The notes below the pieces were generated by a model. That model was not told the DNA's origin. It made no database searches and saw nothing but the letters and a program-made list of their open reading frames with translations. This document shows positions 45,044-53,981 of a stretch of DNA of 64,000 nt, in pieces. The translations under genes and the position numbers were made by a program. Within the stretch, counting starts at the first letter, position 1, and the number at the start of each line of letters is the position of its first letter. This DNA is from Ensifer sp. Root278 (GTDB lineage: Bacteria > Pseudomonadota > Alphaproteobacteria > Rhizobiales > Rhizobiaceae). The DNA is taken from contig NZ_LMJJ01000041.1 of the NCBI RefSeq assembly GCF_001429285.1, forward strand, positions 22,939-86,938, read 5' to 3'.

Positions 45044-45997
45044 TCAGTCGTTCAAGACAAGCGTGTCGCTGATCAGCTTCAGCGTGCGGGCCGCATCGAT
45101 GTCGATGCAGGCCTTCTGGCTTGGCAGATTGTCCCACGGGCTCGGCGGGAAGAGCCTGTTGTCGGGGCTCTGGATCGTCTGGCCGTCGGCAATGCCGCCG
45201 CAGACGACACGGATCGATCCGCTTCTGACGGTGAAGAGATCGGGCGCCACGACATAGGCGCAGGCGCAGCTGTCATGCACGACCATGCCATCGGGAACAT
45301 GCTGCTCGTAGAAGGTGACGTAGAACTTCGAGATGTCAGCAAGCAGCTTGCCGGCCTCGCCGCCGCGCTCGGCTATGTCGGCGATCATCGCCTTGGTCAT
45401 CACGGTCTGGGTGGTGACGTCGAGGCCGACGACGGTGACCGGCCACGCGGCCGTCATCACCACGTCAGCGGCTTCCGGGTCGCCGTGGATATTGGCTTCG
45501 GCAGCGGGTGTGATGTTGCCGTTGACGTCGAAGGCGCCGCCCATGATGACGACTTCGCGCACGAGTGCGGCAAAATCCGGATCCTCGCGCAGCGCCAGCG
45601 CCAGGTTGGTCATGCGGCCGACGGCGATCAGCGTCACTTCGCCCGGATGGGCGCGGACCGTATCGATGATGAAGCGGTGCGCCGGGCGCGGGTCGATCGG
45701 CAGGTCGACAGTCTCCGGGACATCGATGTTGCCGAGGCCGTCGTCGCCGTGGATGAAGGTCGGCCAGCCGACATGCGGACGGTCGGGGTCGAAGGTCTTG
45801 TCGAGGCCCTTGGCAACCGGTGCATCGATGCCCCATTGCTGCTTCAGGAACAGCGCATTGCGGGTGGTGGTTTCGACCGAGGCATTACCGAAGACAGTGG
45901 TGATGCCGATCAGGTTGATAGCCGGATGACGATGCAGGAAAAGCAGCGCCATCGCATCGTCGATGCCCGGGTCCGTATCAAAGATGACTTTGTGCAT
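45044..45997 (-). CDS. Inosine-uridine-preferring nucleoside hydrolase
   Basis: Hydrolase of 317 residues splitting nucleosides into base and ribose. The N-terminal calcium-binding signature IFDTDPGIDDAMALLFL (residues 5-21) with its aspartate cluster is intact, and VVHDSCACAYVVAP carries a later Asp ligand. The ATG at 45997 is the family start; a longer frame to 46135 is not. The ribosome site is weak (AAGAAAAGAAG). A single gene; pyrimidine or purine preference cannot be decided. Confidence 0.92.
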   Translation of the reverse strand: MHKVIFDTDPGIDDAMALLFLHRHPAINLIGITTVFGNASVETTTRNALFLKQQWGIDAPVAKGLDKTFDPDRPHVGWPTFIHGDDGLGNIDVPETVDLPIDPRPAHRFIIDTVRAHPGEVTLIAVGRMTNLALALREDPDFAALVREVVIMGGAFDVNGNITPAAEANIHGDPEAADVVMTAAWPVTVVGLDVTTQTVMTKAMIADIAERGGEAGKLLADISKFYVTFYEQHVPDGMVVHDSCACAYVVAPDLFTVRSGSIRVVCGGIADGQTIQSPDNRLFPPSPWDNLPSQKACIDIDAARTLKLISDTLVLND

Positions 45998-46175
45998 TGC
46001 GTTCTTCTTTTCTTGTTCTTGTGTTTGACGGCCCGCAATGGAGGCAAGATGGCTGTGAAAGTCAATCTCCCTCGCGGGCGCCTGGGCCGAGACTGAGCGC
46101 CTTCCTGGCCGGTTTCCGTTGGAACATCGCTGCACCGGCAGACATGGCGGGCTCCCTCGCAGCAGCTTAAACTTT

Positions 46176-46223
46176 CCGAAAGGGTGGCGCGCCTAATGTT
46201 GAGGCGCGCCCTTTCGGGCTTTT
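46176..46223 (+). terminator. Strong hairpin with T-run before the 46259 gene
   Basis: GGCGCGCC (46186-46193) pairs with GGCGCGCC (46203-46210), and outer arms CCGAAAG (46176-46182) and CTTTCGG (46211-46217) extend it around a three-base bulge; TTTT follows at 46220-46223. No plus-strand gene ends upstream. It may end a short transcript or act as an attenuator of the gene starting at 46259. Confidence 0.55.
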
Positions 46224-46258
46224 CTGCAATTCCTGGATATGACGGCGGAGTCACCCTC

Positions 46259-46918
46259 GTGAAGGCTATCCTCGGCAAGTTTCGGCCATCGAAGAGGCTG
46301 CTCGTCATCCTCGCGGCCGCCTTCGGCGTGTCGGCCGCATCCGGCGGGGCCGCTGTCTATGTCAGCCGGGACGCACTGATGGCGGGGCTTTCCAAGCCGA
46401 ATACATCGGGTCTCGAATGCACGATGCTGCGGACCCTCAAGCTCAGCCATAACGGCCAGCGCTGGATCCGCATGCACGTCAAGACCGATCGCGCCGATGG
46501 CGAGGCACGCATGCGCACGGCCCTGCGTGTGGTCGGCGCGCTGGCGAAGGCCGAGAGCGCCGATCTCTATCAGGTCGTCGTGCTCGACGCGGCCGGCCCG
46601 GAGGATCGGGCGCAGGTTCGCGGAGCCGCAATCGGGGCGGAAGTGCTTTTCGCTCCGGGCCCGCAGAGCGTGCCTGGAATGAGCGAAACGTTCCGCGCTT
46701 CCTATAATGCCGGTACGGCGAATTCCGTCGGCGTCTTTCATGGCAAGACGGTCGATCTCTCGATGGATGATATCCGCATGATGATGGCAGCGATGGACGA
46801 CCACTCGTCGTGCATCGATCCGTCCGCGGATCCGGCCGAAGCCAAGACCGCCGAAGCAGGCGGTGCCGAACATGCGGCCGAACCGGAGGAGACGGCCGAG
46901 GCGCCGGCCGGTCACTGA
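46259..46918 (+). CDS. Hypothetical membrane-anchored periplasmic protein
   Basis: Protein of 219 residues with a basic N-terminus and one membrane segment (RLLVILAAAFGVSAASGG, about 14-32), then a periplasmic region and an acidic Ala/Glu tail (about 190-219). I recognise no domain; EVLFAPGPQSVPGMSETFRAS is its most distinctive segment. I chose GTG 46259 because GGCGGAG lies eight bases before it; earlier starts (GTG 46184, ATG 46196) fall inside the terminator-like hairpin. Convergent with lysS across a terminator. Confidence 0.7.
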   Translation: MKAILGKFRPSKRLLVILAAAFGVSAASGGAAVYVSRDALMAGLSKPNTSGLECTMLRTLKLSHNGQRWIRMHVKTDRADGEARMRTALRVVGALAKAESADLYQVVVLDAAGPEDRAQVRGAAIGAEVLFAPGPQSVPGMSETFRASYNAGTANSVGVFHGKTVDLSMDDIRMMMAAMDDHSSCIDPSADPAEAKTAEAGGAEHAAEPEETAEAPAGH

Positions 46919-46961
46919 GACCACGCTGCGTCCGAGACGTCGGATCATCATCAGAAAATAA

Positions 46962-46989
46962 AAGGCCCGACGCTGGTGCGGCGGGCCTT
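46962..46989 (-). terminator. Terminator of lysS
   Basis: AAGGCCCG (46962-46969) and CGGGCCTT (46982-46989) form an eight-pair stem with a twelve-base loop. Read leftwards the stem is followed by TTATTTTC, a good T-run for the minus-strand lysS transcript; it may also stop the converging plus-strand gene. Confidence 0.78.
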
Positions 46990-47014
46990 CGTGTTCGTGG
47001 CAATGCGACCTTGA

Positions 47015-48511
47015 TCAGTCGGCCTTCTGGCGGCGTGCCGGGAAGAGGATGACGTCGCGGATCGACGGCGCATTGGTCAGAAGCATGATCAGGCGGTCGA
47101 CGCCGATGCCGAGGCCACCGGCCGGCGGCATGCCCTGGTCGATGGCATCGAGGAACTCGTCGTCGAGCTGCTTGGCCTTTTCGCCGCGAGCATGCGCCTG
47201 TTCGAGCTGCTCGACCATGCGGGCGCGCTGCTCTTCCGGGTCGTTGAGTTCCGAGAAGGCGTTGCCGAGTTCCCAGGCGTTGCAATAGGTCTCGAAACGC
47301 TCGACCAGGCGCGGTTCGCCCGGCACTTCCTTGGCGAAGGGCGAGATGTCCTTCGGGAAATGCGTGACGTGGGCCGGCTGGATCAGCGTTCCTTCAACCT
47401 TTTCTTCAAAGATGAAGGCGAGGCACTCGCCCCAGGTCCAGTCCTTCTCGACTTCGAAGCCGGCAGCCTTGGCGGCCGCGCGGGCTTCCTCGTCGGTCTT
47501 CATCGCCAGGAAGTCGATGCCTGTCGCTTCCTTGACGGCGTCGGGCATCGGCACGCGGCGGAACGGACCCTTGAAGGAGATTTCCTTGTCGCCGTAGGCA
47601 AATTCGGTCGAACCGTGGATCGCCATCGCCAGCTCGGCGAACAGCCGCTCGACGAGGTCCATGATGTCCTCGTAGTCGGCATAGGCCCAGTAGCACTCCA
47701 TCATGGTGAATTCCGGATTGTGCCGGGTGGAGACGCCTTCGTTGCGGAAGTTGCGGTTGATCTCGAAGACCTTGTCGGTGAGGCCCGAAACCAGCGTGCG
47801 CTTCAGGTACAGTTCCGGCGCGATGCGCAGGAACATGTCGAGCTTCAGCGTGTTGTGATGCGTCTTGAACGGCTCGGCGGTAGCGCCGCCGTAGACCGAA
47901 TGCAGCATCGGCGTTTCGACTTCCATGAAGCCGTCGTTTTCCATGAAGCGGCGGATGCCGGAAACGATGCGGCTGCGGCTCTGAAAGCGCAGCTTCGATT
48001 CCTCGTTGGTCATGATGTCGAGGTGACGCTTGCGGTAGCGAATTTCGATGTCGGAGAGGCCGTGCCACTTCTCGGGCATCGGCAGCAGCGACTTCGTCAG
48101 CATGGTGATCGCCTGGGCGTTGATCGTCAGCTCGCCGCGCTTGGTACGGCGCACGACGCCGGTGACGCCGATGATGTCGCCGATGTCGATCATCGGCAGC
48201 AGGCCGCGGGCCTCTTCGCTCGTCACGTCCTTGTGGCTGAAGATCTGAATCTTGCCGGAGGCGTCATGGATGTCCATGAACATGCCGGAGTTGCGCGAGG
48301 AGTAGACGCGGCCGGCAACGGTCACGACATCCTGCGTCTCGGTGTCCGGTTCCAGGCCTTCGTACTTGGCGGTGAGTTCGGCATTGCTCATCGTCCGGTG
48401 GAAATGCGCCGGATAGACGTCGCCGATCTGTTCGCGCAGCAGCTTCAGCTTCTGTGCGCGGACTTCCGTTGCGTCGGAGGAGAGGCCAGTGGTCTCGGTC
48501 TTGTCGTTCAT
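47015..48511 (-). CDS. lysS: Lysyl-tRNA synthetase (class II)
   Basis: Enzyme of 498 residues charging tRNA-Lys. An N-terminal OB-fold anticodon-binding domain (about 60-165, with VAGRVYSSRNSGMFMDIHD) is followed by the class II catalytic core: motif 1 GFMEVETPMLHSVYGGATAEP, motif 2 with FRNEGVSTRHNPEFTMMECY and motif 3 with GLGIGVDRLIMLL. Some rhizobia carry two lysine enzymes, including a class I form; this is the common class II. It follows gltX by ten bases and probably forms an operon with it. Confidence 0.96.
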   Translation of the reverse strand: MNDKTETTGLSSDATEVRAQKLKLLREQIGDVYPAHFHRTMSNAELTAKYEGLEPDTETQDVVTVAGRVYSSRNSGMFMDIHDASGKIQIFSHKDVTSEEARGLLPMIDIGDIIGVTGVVRRTKRGELTINAQAITMLTKSLLPMPEKWHGLSDIEIRYRKRHLDIMTNEESKLRFQSRSRIVSGIRRFMENDGFMEVETPMLHSVYGGATAEPFKTHHNTLKLDMFLRIAPELYLKRTLVSGLTDKVFEINRNFRNEGVSTRHNPEFTMMECYWAYADYEDIMDLVERLFAELAMAIHGSTEFAYGDKEISFKGPFRRVPMPDAVKEATGIDFLAMKTDEEARAAAKAAGFEVEKDWTWGECLAFIFEEKVEGTLIQPAHVTHFPKDISPFAKEVPGEPRLVERFETYCNAWELGNAFSELNDPEEQRARMVEQLEQAHARGEKAKQLDDEFLDAIDQGMPPAGGLGIGVDRLIMLLTNAPSIRDVILFPARRQKAD

Positions 48512-48521
48512 CGTGCTCTCC

Positions 48522-49979
48522 TTACTTTCCGCTGCCGACCATGGAGGCGACCACCTGGGAAGCGACCTTCAGGCGCTGGCGTACCACGGCGCGGCCCAGG
48601 ATTTCCATGCTGTCGAACAGCGGCAACGAGCGCTGCGAGCCGGAAACCGCCACAAAGAGCGGCGCCACGATGACCTTCAGCTTCTTGCCCATGCGTTCGG
48701 CGACCGCGCGCAGTTCCGCTTCGATCGACTCCTTGTTCCATTCGAGGATCTTTTCGAGATCCGGCTGAACGGCGTTGAGGACCTCGAGCAGTTCTTCGGG
48801 CGTCGACTTGACACCGGCGAAGGCAGCCGGCTGCAGGCCGAGATCGGACTTGAACAGGAAGCTTGCGAGATCCGGCAGTTCGCCGAGCTTCGAGATGCGC
48901 GACTGGCTGAGCTTCAGGCCCTGCTTCAGGCGGTCGTTTTCCATCGCCCAGGCAAGCACACGGGCAGCGAACTCGTCTTCCGAGAGCTTCTCGCGGATCC
49001 AGCGCGCGTTCAGCCAGTCGAGCTTCTGGATATCGAAGATCGCGCCGGCCTTGGACAGGTTTTCCGGATCGAACTTTGCCGCGAGCTCGTCGATCGTGAG
49101 CAACTCCTCGCCTTCGGCGATCTGGATGAAGAACAGGCCGAGGAAGTTCATCAGCGCTTCCGGCAGATAGCCGAGGGCGGTGTAGTAGGAGATCGACGTC
49201 GGGTTCTTGCGCTTCGACAGCTTCGACTTGTCGGCATTGCGCATCAGCGACAGGTGCATGAATTTTGGCGGTTCGAGGCCGAGGTACTGGTAGATCAGGA
49301 TGTGCTTCGGCACGGAAGCCAGCCACTCCTCGCCGCGGGCGACGTGGGTGATCTTCATCAGATGGTCGTCGACGACGTTTGCCATGTGGTAGGTCGGCAT
49401 GCCGTCGGCCTTCAAGAGCACCTGCATGTCGACGGCATCCCACGGGATTTCGACGTCGCCATAGACGCCGTCGTTAAACTTGCACGAACCCTCGGTCGGG
49501 ATCTTCATGCGCACGACATGCGGCTCGCCGGCGGCAACGCGCGACGTCACTTCTTCGGCTGTAAGGTTGAGGCAAAGGCCGTCATACTTCGACGGCTTGC
49601 CGGCGGCGCGCTGGCTCTCGCGCATCTGTTCGAGCCGCTCGGGCGTGCAGAAGCAGCGGAAGCCGTGACCGTTCTCGACGATCTTCTCGACATAGGGACG
49701 GTACATGTCCTTGCGGTCGCTCTGGCGATAGGGGCCATAGGGACCACCGACATCAGGACCTTCAGACCATTCGAGCCCGCACCATTTCAGCGCGTCCAGC
49801 ACCTTCTGTTCGAACTCCGGCGTCGAGCGGGTCGCATCGGTGTCTTCGATGCGCAGGATGAACTCGCCGCCGTGTTTCTTCGCAAAGAGGTAGTTGAACA
49901 GAGCGATATAGGCCGTGCCGACATGCGGCTCGCCGGTGGGGGAGGGTGCGATGCGTACCCGGACTGCTGAATTTGCCAT
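48522..49979 (-). CDS. gltX: Glutamyl-tRNA synthetase
   Basis: Class I synthetase of 485 residues. The HIGH-type motif appears as RIAPSPTGEPHVGTAYIAL (residues 9-27) and the KMSKS-type loop as KSKLSKRKNPTS. The C-terminal anticodon-binding helices are complete. The ATG at 49979 gives the family start; a longer frame to 50135 has no similarity. Alphaproteobacteria often have two GltX enzymes, one of which may be nondiscriminating; which one this is cannot be told from the sequence. Confidence 0.95.
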   Translation of the reverse strand: MANSAVRVRIAPSPTGEPHVGTAYIALFNYLFAKKHGGEFILRIEDTDATRSTPEFEQKVLDALKWCGLEWSEGPDVGGPYGPYRQSDRKDMYRPYVEKIVENGHGFRCFCTPERLEQMRESQRAAGKPSKYDGLCLNLTAEEVTSRVAAGEPHVVRMKIPTEGSCKFNDGVYGDVEIPWDAVDMQVLLKADGMPTYHMANVVDDHLMKITHVARGEEWLASVPKHILIYQYLGLEPPKFMHLSLMRNADKSKLSKRKNPTSISYYTALGYLPEALMNFLGLFFIQIAEGEELLTIDELAAKFDPENLSKAGAIFDIQKLDWLNARWIREKLSEDEFAARVLAWAMENDRLKQGLKLSQSRISKLGELPDLASFLFKSDLGLQPAAFAGVKSTPEELLEVLNAVQPDLEKILEWNKESIEAELRAVAERMGKKLKVIVAPLFVAVSGSQRSLPLFDSMEILGRAVVRQRLKVASQVVASMVGSGK

Positions 49980-50170
49980 GGTCTTTTTGCCCGTCTGACG
50001 TGCTTTTCGCCCCTTGCCGGAAAAGAAATCCGACCGCCGGGGCGCGCATTTTATGGGAAGGAAAGGCCCGCAAGGGTGCCGCAACAGCGGTATCGGCAGG
50101 CTATTCCAGTCGGCTCGCGTGAGACCATAGAACACCGATCATGTCAACGGAAAGTGGACCACGTCGGTTT

Positions 50171-50213
50171 TTGTTGACACTGCCGGCCCTGGACGATAAT
50201 GAACCGAATGGTT
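50171..50213 (+). promoter_or_regulatory. Promoter and operator candidate of the ArsR gene
   Basis: TTGACA (50174-50179) and GATAAT (50195-50200) are near-consensus boxes but only 15 bases apart; TTGTTG (50171-50176) gives 18. Just downstream, AACC (50202-50205) and GGTT (50210-50213) form a short inverted repeat where an autoregulator could bind. Confidence 0.45.
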
Positions 50214-50238
50214 ATTTAACTGAAAGGTTTTTTAGAAA

Positions 50239-50586
50239 ATGCCGGAAGATCGCTTGTCGACGACGCTCTCCGCCCTGGCCGACCCAACGCGAAGGGCGAT
50301 CCTTGCCCGTCTCGCCCTCGGAGAGGCCTCGGTCGGCGAACTGGCGGAGCCCTTCGCAATGAGCCTGCCGGCAGTGTCCAAGCATCTCAAGGTTCTCGAG
50401 CGCGCCGGGCTGATCAGCCGCGGCCGCGAAGCGCAATGGCGCCCGTGCCGGCTCGAGGCCGCGCCGCTGAAGGACGTCAACAGCTGGCTCGACAGTTACC
50501 GCCGCTTCTGGGAGCAGAAGTTCGATCGTCTCGACACCTATTTGCAGGAACTCCAGCACATCGATCCGGACGCCGGAAAGAACTGA
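50239..50586 (+). CDS. ArsR/SmtB-family transcriptional regulator
   Basis: Winged-helix regulator of 115 residues (LADPTRRAILARLALGEASV, then MSLPAVSKHLKVLERAGLIS as recognition region). It lacks the CxC metal-binding motif of metal-sensing ArsR proteins, so it probably does not sense arsenite. It belongs to the subgroup often paired with an SRPBCC (AHSA1-like) protein, but no such gene follows; the next gene encodes a VOC protein 224 bases away and beyond a terminator. Confidence 0.88.
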   Translation: MPEDRLSTTLSALADPTRRAILARLALGEASVGELAEPFAMSLPAVSKHLKVLERAGLISRGREAQWRPCRLEAAPLKDVNSWLDSYRRFWEQKFDRLDTYLQELQHIDPDAGKN

Positions 50587-50647
50587 TCGTCATTCCATCT
50601 TCCGTGTCCGGCCGTTCTGCTGTAAGCAGGACGCGTCGAAAAAGGCA

Positions 50648-50672
50648 GGACCGGATATGGTAAGCCCGGTCC
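50648..50672 (+). terminator. Terminator after the ArsR gene
   Basis: GGACCGG (50648-50654) pairs with CCGGTCC (50666-50672), followed by CTTCGGTTTTC. A second small hairpin (CCGATGC 50730-50736, GCATCGG 50741-50747) lies in the leader of the next gene. Confidence 0.6.
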
Positions 50673-50810
50673 CTTCGGTTTTCTAACGAAGCTCTGCTCG
50701 AACGTCCCGTTCGAACCCACGACGTGGTTCCGATGCAATCGCATCGGTCCGCGGCGGGGTATGCATATCGACGCAGTCCGCCGCGTTTCTCGAACACGGA
50801 GACTGTGAAC

Positions 50811-51191
50811 ATGCGACTGAATCATATCGACCTCTATAGCCCCGTCGTTGCCGAAACGGCTTCCTTCCTCATCGACCATTTCGGCCTGACGCTGGTCGAA
50901 AAGCGCGGCAAGGACGCCTTCTATCGCTTGACGGATGGTTTCGGCCTCGTGCTCGTCGTCAGCCCGCCGATCACGGCACTTGGCGGCGGCGACCAGTTGA
51001 ACCTCGGTGCCCAGACCTACCACATCGGCTTCCTGCTGCCGGCGCGGGCCGAGGTCGACGACGCCTACCGGCGGGTGCGTGGATCCGGCGCCCAGGTGAT
51101 CGCACCGGAGGACCGGCACGGCGCCTACGTCTTCTATGTGGTCATTCCCGGCAACATTCTGGTCGAAGTCGGTCATCGCGCAGACGTCTGA
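50811..51191 (+). CDS. VOC-family (glyoxalase/bleomycin-resistance fold) protein
   Basis: Single-domain VOC protein of 126 residues with a first-strand His (MRLNHIDLYSP) and a final metal-site Glu in ILVEVGHRA, plus His in TYHIGFLL. Such proteins act as lyases, dioxygenases or drug-binding proteins, usually as dimers; the substrate is unknown. GGAG lies before the ATG at 50811, and a longer frame to 50724 would cover two leader hairpins. Possibly controlled by the upstream ArsR protein, though a terminator separates them. Confidence 0.82.
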   Translation: MRLNHIDLYSPVVAETASFLIDHFGLTLVEKRGKDAFYRLTDGFGLVLVVSPPITALGGGDQLNLGAQTYHIGFLLPARAEVDDAYRRVRGSGAQVIAPEDRHGAYVFYVVIPGNILVEVGHRADV

Positions 51192-51370
51192 ACCGGACCG
51201 GAGGTCAGCGGAACGTTTCCTCGGGAGAGGCGTTGTCCAATCAGAAGGCGTGGAGCCAGCCACCGGCATGGCTCAGCGAAAGAGGAGGAGTGATCCTGTA
51301 TTTCGCTGAAGGCTCGCGGTTGACGGCCGGTCGGTTCGGTCCCGCGTCTTCGTGAACTCCCGCAAACAAG

Positions 51371-51397
51371 AAGGCCCGCATCGGCGATGCGGGCCTT
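51371..51397. terminator. Bidirectional terminator between the VOC and terC genes
   Basis: An 11-base perfect stem (51371-51381 with 51387-51397, loop CGGCG) is followed by TTTTC on the plus strand and has an A-rich left flank, so it can end both converging transcripts. Confidence 0.82.
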
Positions 51398-51427
51398 TTC
51401 GCGATGAGACCGTCGTGGCTCAGCTCG

Positions 51428-52177
51428 TCAGTTGAGCTTGCCTGCGTTCCGGAGCCGCGCATTGCGCGCGACCATGTTGAGGATTTCGACAAGGGCCGAG
51501 AAAGCCATGGCGGCGTAGATGTAACCCTTCGGCACATGCAGGCCCATGCCTTCGGCAATCAGCGTCGTGCCGATCATCAAGAGGAAGGCGAGCGCCAGCA
51601 TGACGATCGTCGGGTTCTTCTCGATGAAGTTGGCGAGCGGATTGGCGGCGACGAGCATAACGGTCACGGCGGCAATCACGGCGATGACCATGATCGGCAG
51701 GTGCGGCGTCATGCCAACGGCGGTGATGATGCTGTCGACGGAGAAGACAAGGTCGAGCAACAGGATCTGAGCGATCGCAGCGCCGAAGCTGTTGATCGCC
51801 GAAGACGCGATGAAGTCCTCGCCATGATCGGCCGGATCGACATTGTGGTGGATTTCCTTGGTCGCCTTCCAGACGAGGAACAGGCCACCGGCAATCAGGA
51901 TCATGTCCTTCCAGGAGAAGCCGTGGCCGAAGGCCTCGAACACCGGCGTCGTCAGCTTGACGATCCAGGCAACGGTGCCGAGCAGGGCAAGGCGCATGAC
52001 GAGGGCGAGGCCGATGCCGATGCGGCGGGCCCTTTCGCGATGCTCCAGTGGTAGCTTGTTGGTGAGGATCGAGATGAAGATCAGGTTGTCGATGCCGAGA
52101 ACCACCTCCATGACCACAAGCGTGACGAGGGCGACCCAGGCGGCGGGGTCTTGGGCAAGCAACAGGATATCCTGCAT
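51428..52177 (-). CDS. TerC-family integral membrane protein
   Basis: Protein of 249 residues with about seven membrane segments. Conserved acidic motifs are visible in the membrane: [14 protein letters not shown] near the N-terminus and [15 protein letters not shown] in the middle, typical of the TerC/Alx family. Family members have been linked to manganese export and tellurite tolerance. I looked for a manganese riboswitch (yybP-ykoY type) in 52178-52254 and saw none. A single gene. Confidence 0.88.
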   Translation of the reverse strand: MQDILLLAQDPAAWVALVTLVVMEVVLGIDNLIFISILTNKLPLEHRERARRIGIGLALVMRLALLGTVAWIVKLTTPVFEAFGHGFSWKDMILIAGGLFLVWKATKEIHHNVDPADHGEDFIASSAINSFGAAIAQILLLDLVFSVDSIITAVGMTPHLPIMVIAVIAAVTVMLVAANPLANFIEKNPTIVMLALAFLLMIGTTLIAEGMGLHVPKGYIYAAMAFSALVEILNMVARNARLRNAGKLN

Positions 52178-52254
52178 CGGCGATCTTCCTTTGTGGGTGG
52201 CGCGTCGTCGCGCAAGAATCGCCGAAAGTATTTAAGAAACATCGCGGAGGTGAC

Positions 52255-52283
52255 AAGCGCCGCCGCTATTTGCGGCGGCGCTT
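52255..52283 (-). terminator. Terminator after the AraC-type gene
   Basis: A 12-base perfect stem (52255-52266 with 52272-52283) with a TATTT loop. Short T tracts flank it on either strand. It lies just downstream of the minus-strand regulator and upstream of terC, insulating the two. Confidence 0.75.
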
Positions 52284-52289
52284 TACCGT

Positions 52290-53129
52290 TTACGATTTGA
52301 TCGGAATCCACAGTTCGACGACGCCCATGCCCGAATGCGGGTCGAAGCGCTCGTCGTAGCGTTCGATGAGATCAGGCGTTTCGCCGTGCTGAAGTCCGGA
52401 CTCGGGCAACCAAGTGCCGAAGACATGGTCCGCGGTCTTGGCGATCGCGGAGATGTGGCCGCGGTGCAGGAAGACGGCATAACGCTGCTTCGGCAGCTTC
52501 AGCGTCGAAAAGCCCTCCGGCAGGTCGTCGGTTTCGCTGACTTCCGCGGCTGCCATGTAACGGAAGGTTCCGGCCTCGCCATTGCTATGGGTGCAGACAC
52601 CATAGGCGATGTCGCCCTTCTGGCCGGCTATGTTGCCGAAATGGCGGTTGAACCGCTGCCAGAGCGACGGGATGCCCTCGGTGCGGCTGTAGGCATAGGT
52701 TTCCGCTAGGCCCGCCAGAAGCAGGGGCGGGCTGTCTTCGAAGCGCGGCGGGTCGATCTTGAGAAGGCGGGTATCGTCCATTCTTAAAGGCTCCATCAGT
52801 TCGATGTTTCGAACATGCCTTTGCTTGCGCACCGTCTCGGGCGTCACGCCGAACTGGTCGCGAAAGGCGCGGGTGAAAGCCTCGTGCGAGCCGTAGCCCG
52901 CTTCGAGGGCTACCGAAAGAATGCTGAGGGAACCATCGGCCAGGGCGTAAGCGGCATCGCTGAGGCGCCGGCCGCGAATATAGGCGCTGATCGAACGGCC
53001 CGTGACCAGCCCGAAAACGCGCGAGAGATGGAAGCGCGAGAGGCCAGCGGCCCCGGCGATCTCATCCAGCGATATGTCCCTTGCGAAATGGCTCTCGATG
53101 AACCAGACCGCGCGTCCGATGGCACTCAT
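52290..53129 (-). CDS. AraC-family regulator with GyrI-like effector domain
   Basis: Protein of 279 residues. The N-terminal AraC DNA-binding domain (about 1-105: LDEIAGAAGLSRFHLSRVF, then EAGYGSHEAFTRAFRDQFG) is followed by a GyrI/SbmC-like small-molecule-binding domain (about 120-279), as in Rob/MarA-SoxS-type multidrug regulators. AAGGAG supports the ATG at 53129; ATG 53132 and GTG 53135 precede it directly. Its target is not clear; the EmrAB pump 1 kb away has its own TetR regulator. Confidence 0.88.
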   Translation of the reverse strand: MSAIGRAVWFIESHFARDISLDEIAGAAGLSRFHLSRVFGLVTGRSISAYIRGRRLSDAAYALADGSLSILSVALEAGYGSHEAFTRAFRDQFGVTPETVRKQRHVRNIELMEPLRMDDTRLLKIDPPRFEDSPPLLLAGLAETYAYSRTEGIPSLWQRFNRHFGNIAGQKGDIAYGVCTHSNGEAGTFRYMAAAEVSETDDLPEGFSTLKLPKQRYAVFLHRGHISAIAKTADHVFGTWLPESGLQHGETPDLIERYDERFDPHSGMGVVELWIPIKS

Positions 53130-53240
53130 CATCACTCCTTTGGCAGCGCCCTGGTGATAGGGTCTTGCCGGAAGGCGCGCTTGATCGCAATTGCTGGATT
53201 GTAACGCCGGAGGGGTCGGAAGAGTTCGGCGCCAGCCGTC

Positions 53241-53939
53241 CTATTTCTTCGGTCCGTAGGCGGACATGAAGACGCGGACGGCGGCGGTCACCGTCGCCTC
53301 GATCTGTTCCTTCGGCGGTGCGGTGCACATGCCGCCGAACAGGCGGTGCTTGAAGAGCCCGGCCTGCGCCATTTCGATGAACTGGCGGGCGGCCATCTCG
53401 GTGTTGTCGATATCCAGAGTACCGGCAGGAACCTGCCGGTCGAGATAGGCCTTGAGCACGGTATAACCGTTTTCCGGCGCCTCGCTGAAGAAGCGCTCGG
53501 CCAGATGCGGCATGCGATCGATCACGCCGATCACCATGCGCATGGAGCGGATCGTTTCTTCGGCCGTCATGCTGGTCGTCAGCGTCACGCCGAAATCGTA
53601 GAGCGATTCCTCGACGTCGTCGTGATCGTTGAGCGCGTGCTTGGCGGTCTGGACCACCCGGGTCTTGCCCTTGATGATCAGAGCCTTGAACAGGTCTTCC
53701 TTGTTCTCGAAATAGACGTAGAGCGTACCCTTGGAGACGCCGGCCTCGCGGGTGATGTCGTTCATGCTGGCAGCGTCGAAACCCTGGCTCAGAAAGGCGC
53801 GCCGGGCACCTTCGAGGATCTGCTCGCGCTTGGCGGGGTCCTCGCCGGCGGCGTGGCGGCCGCCCATCGAAAAGAGATCTTCGTCCTGGCCGACATTCGG
53901 CTGGATCATGTCCTGGGTTCCGGTCTTCACCGTGCTCAT
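53241..53939 (-). CDS. TetR-family repressor of the EmrAB-type pump
   Basis: Protein of 232 residues with an N-terminal TetR helix-turn-helix (about 38-85: REQILEGARRAFLSQGFDAA, then SKGTLYVYFENKEDLFKALI) and a C-terminal ligand-binding helical domain. It is divergent from the emrA-like gene with a 157-base intergenic region carrying two copies of one palindrome, so autoregulation and repression of the pump are likely. The ATG at 53939 is preferred, without a strong ribosome site; 53969 is possible. Confidence 0.9.
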   Translation of the reverse strand: MSTVKTGTQDMIQPNVGQDEDLFSMGGRHAAGEDPAKREQILEGARRAFLSQGFDAASMNDITREAGVSKGTLYVYFENKEDLFKALIIKGKTRVVQTAKHALNDHDDVEESLYDFGVTLTTSMTAEETIRSMRMVIGVIDRMPHLAERFFSEAPENGYTVLKAYLDRQVPAGTLDIDNTEMAARQFIEMAQAGLFKHRLFGGMCTAPPKEQIEATVTAAVRVFMSAYGPKK

Positions 53940-53981
53940 GGTGGTCGCTTGTTTCCGTCCTGCTTGCATTAAATTTCAGTC

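Noticed and set aside
49980..50135. 52-residue N-terminal extension of gltX
   Set aside because: Family proteins start directly before the RIAPSPTG motif; the extension has no similarity.
52178..52254. Manganese (yybP-ykoY) riboswitch before terC
   Set aside because: Too short and without the conserved GGGGAGUA-like segments.
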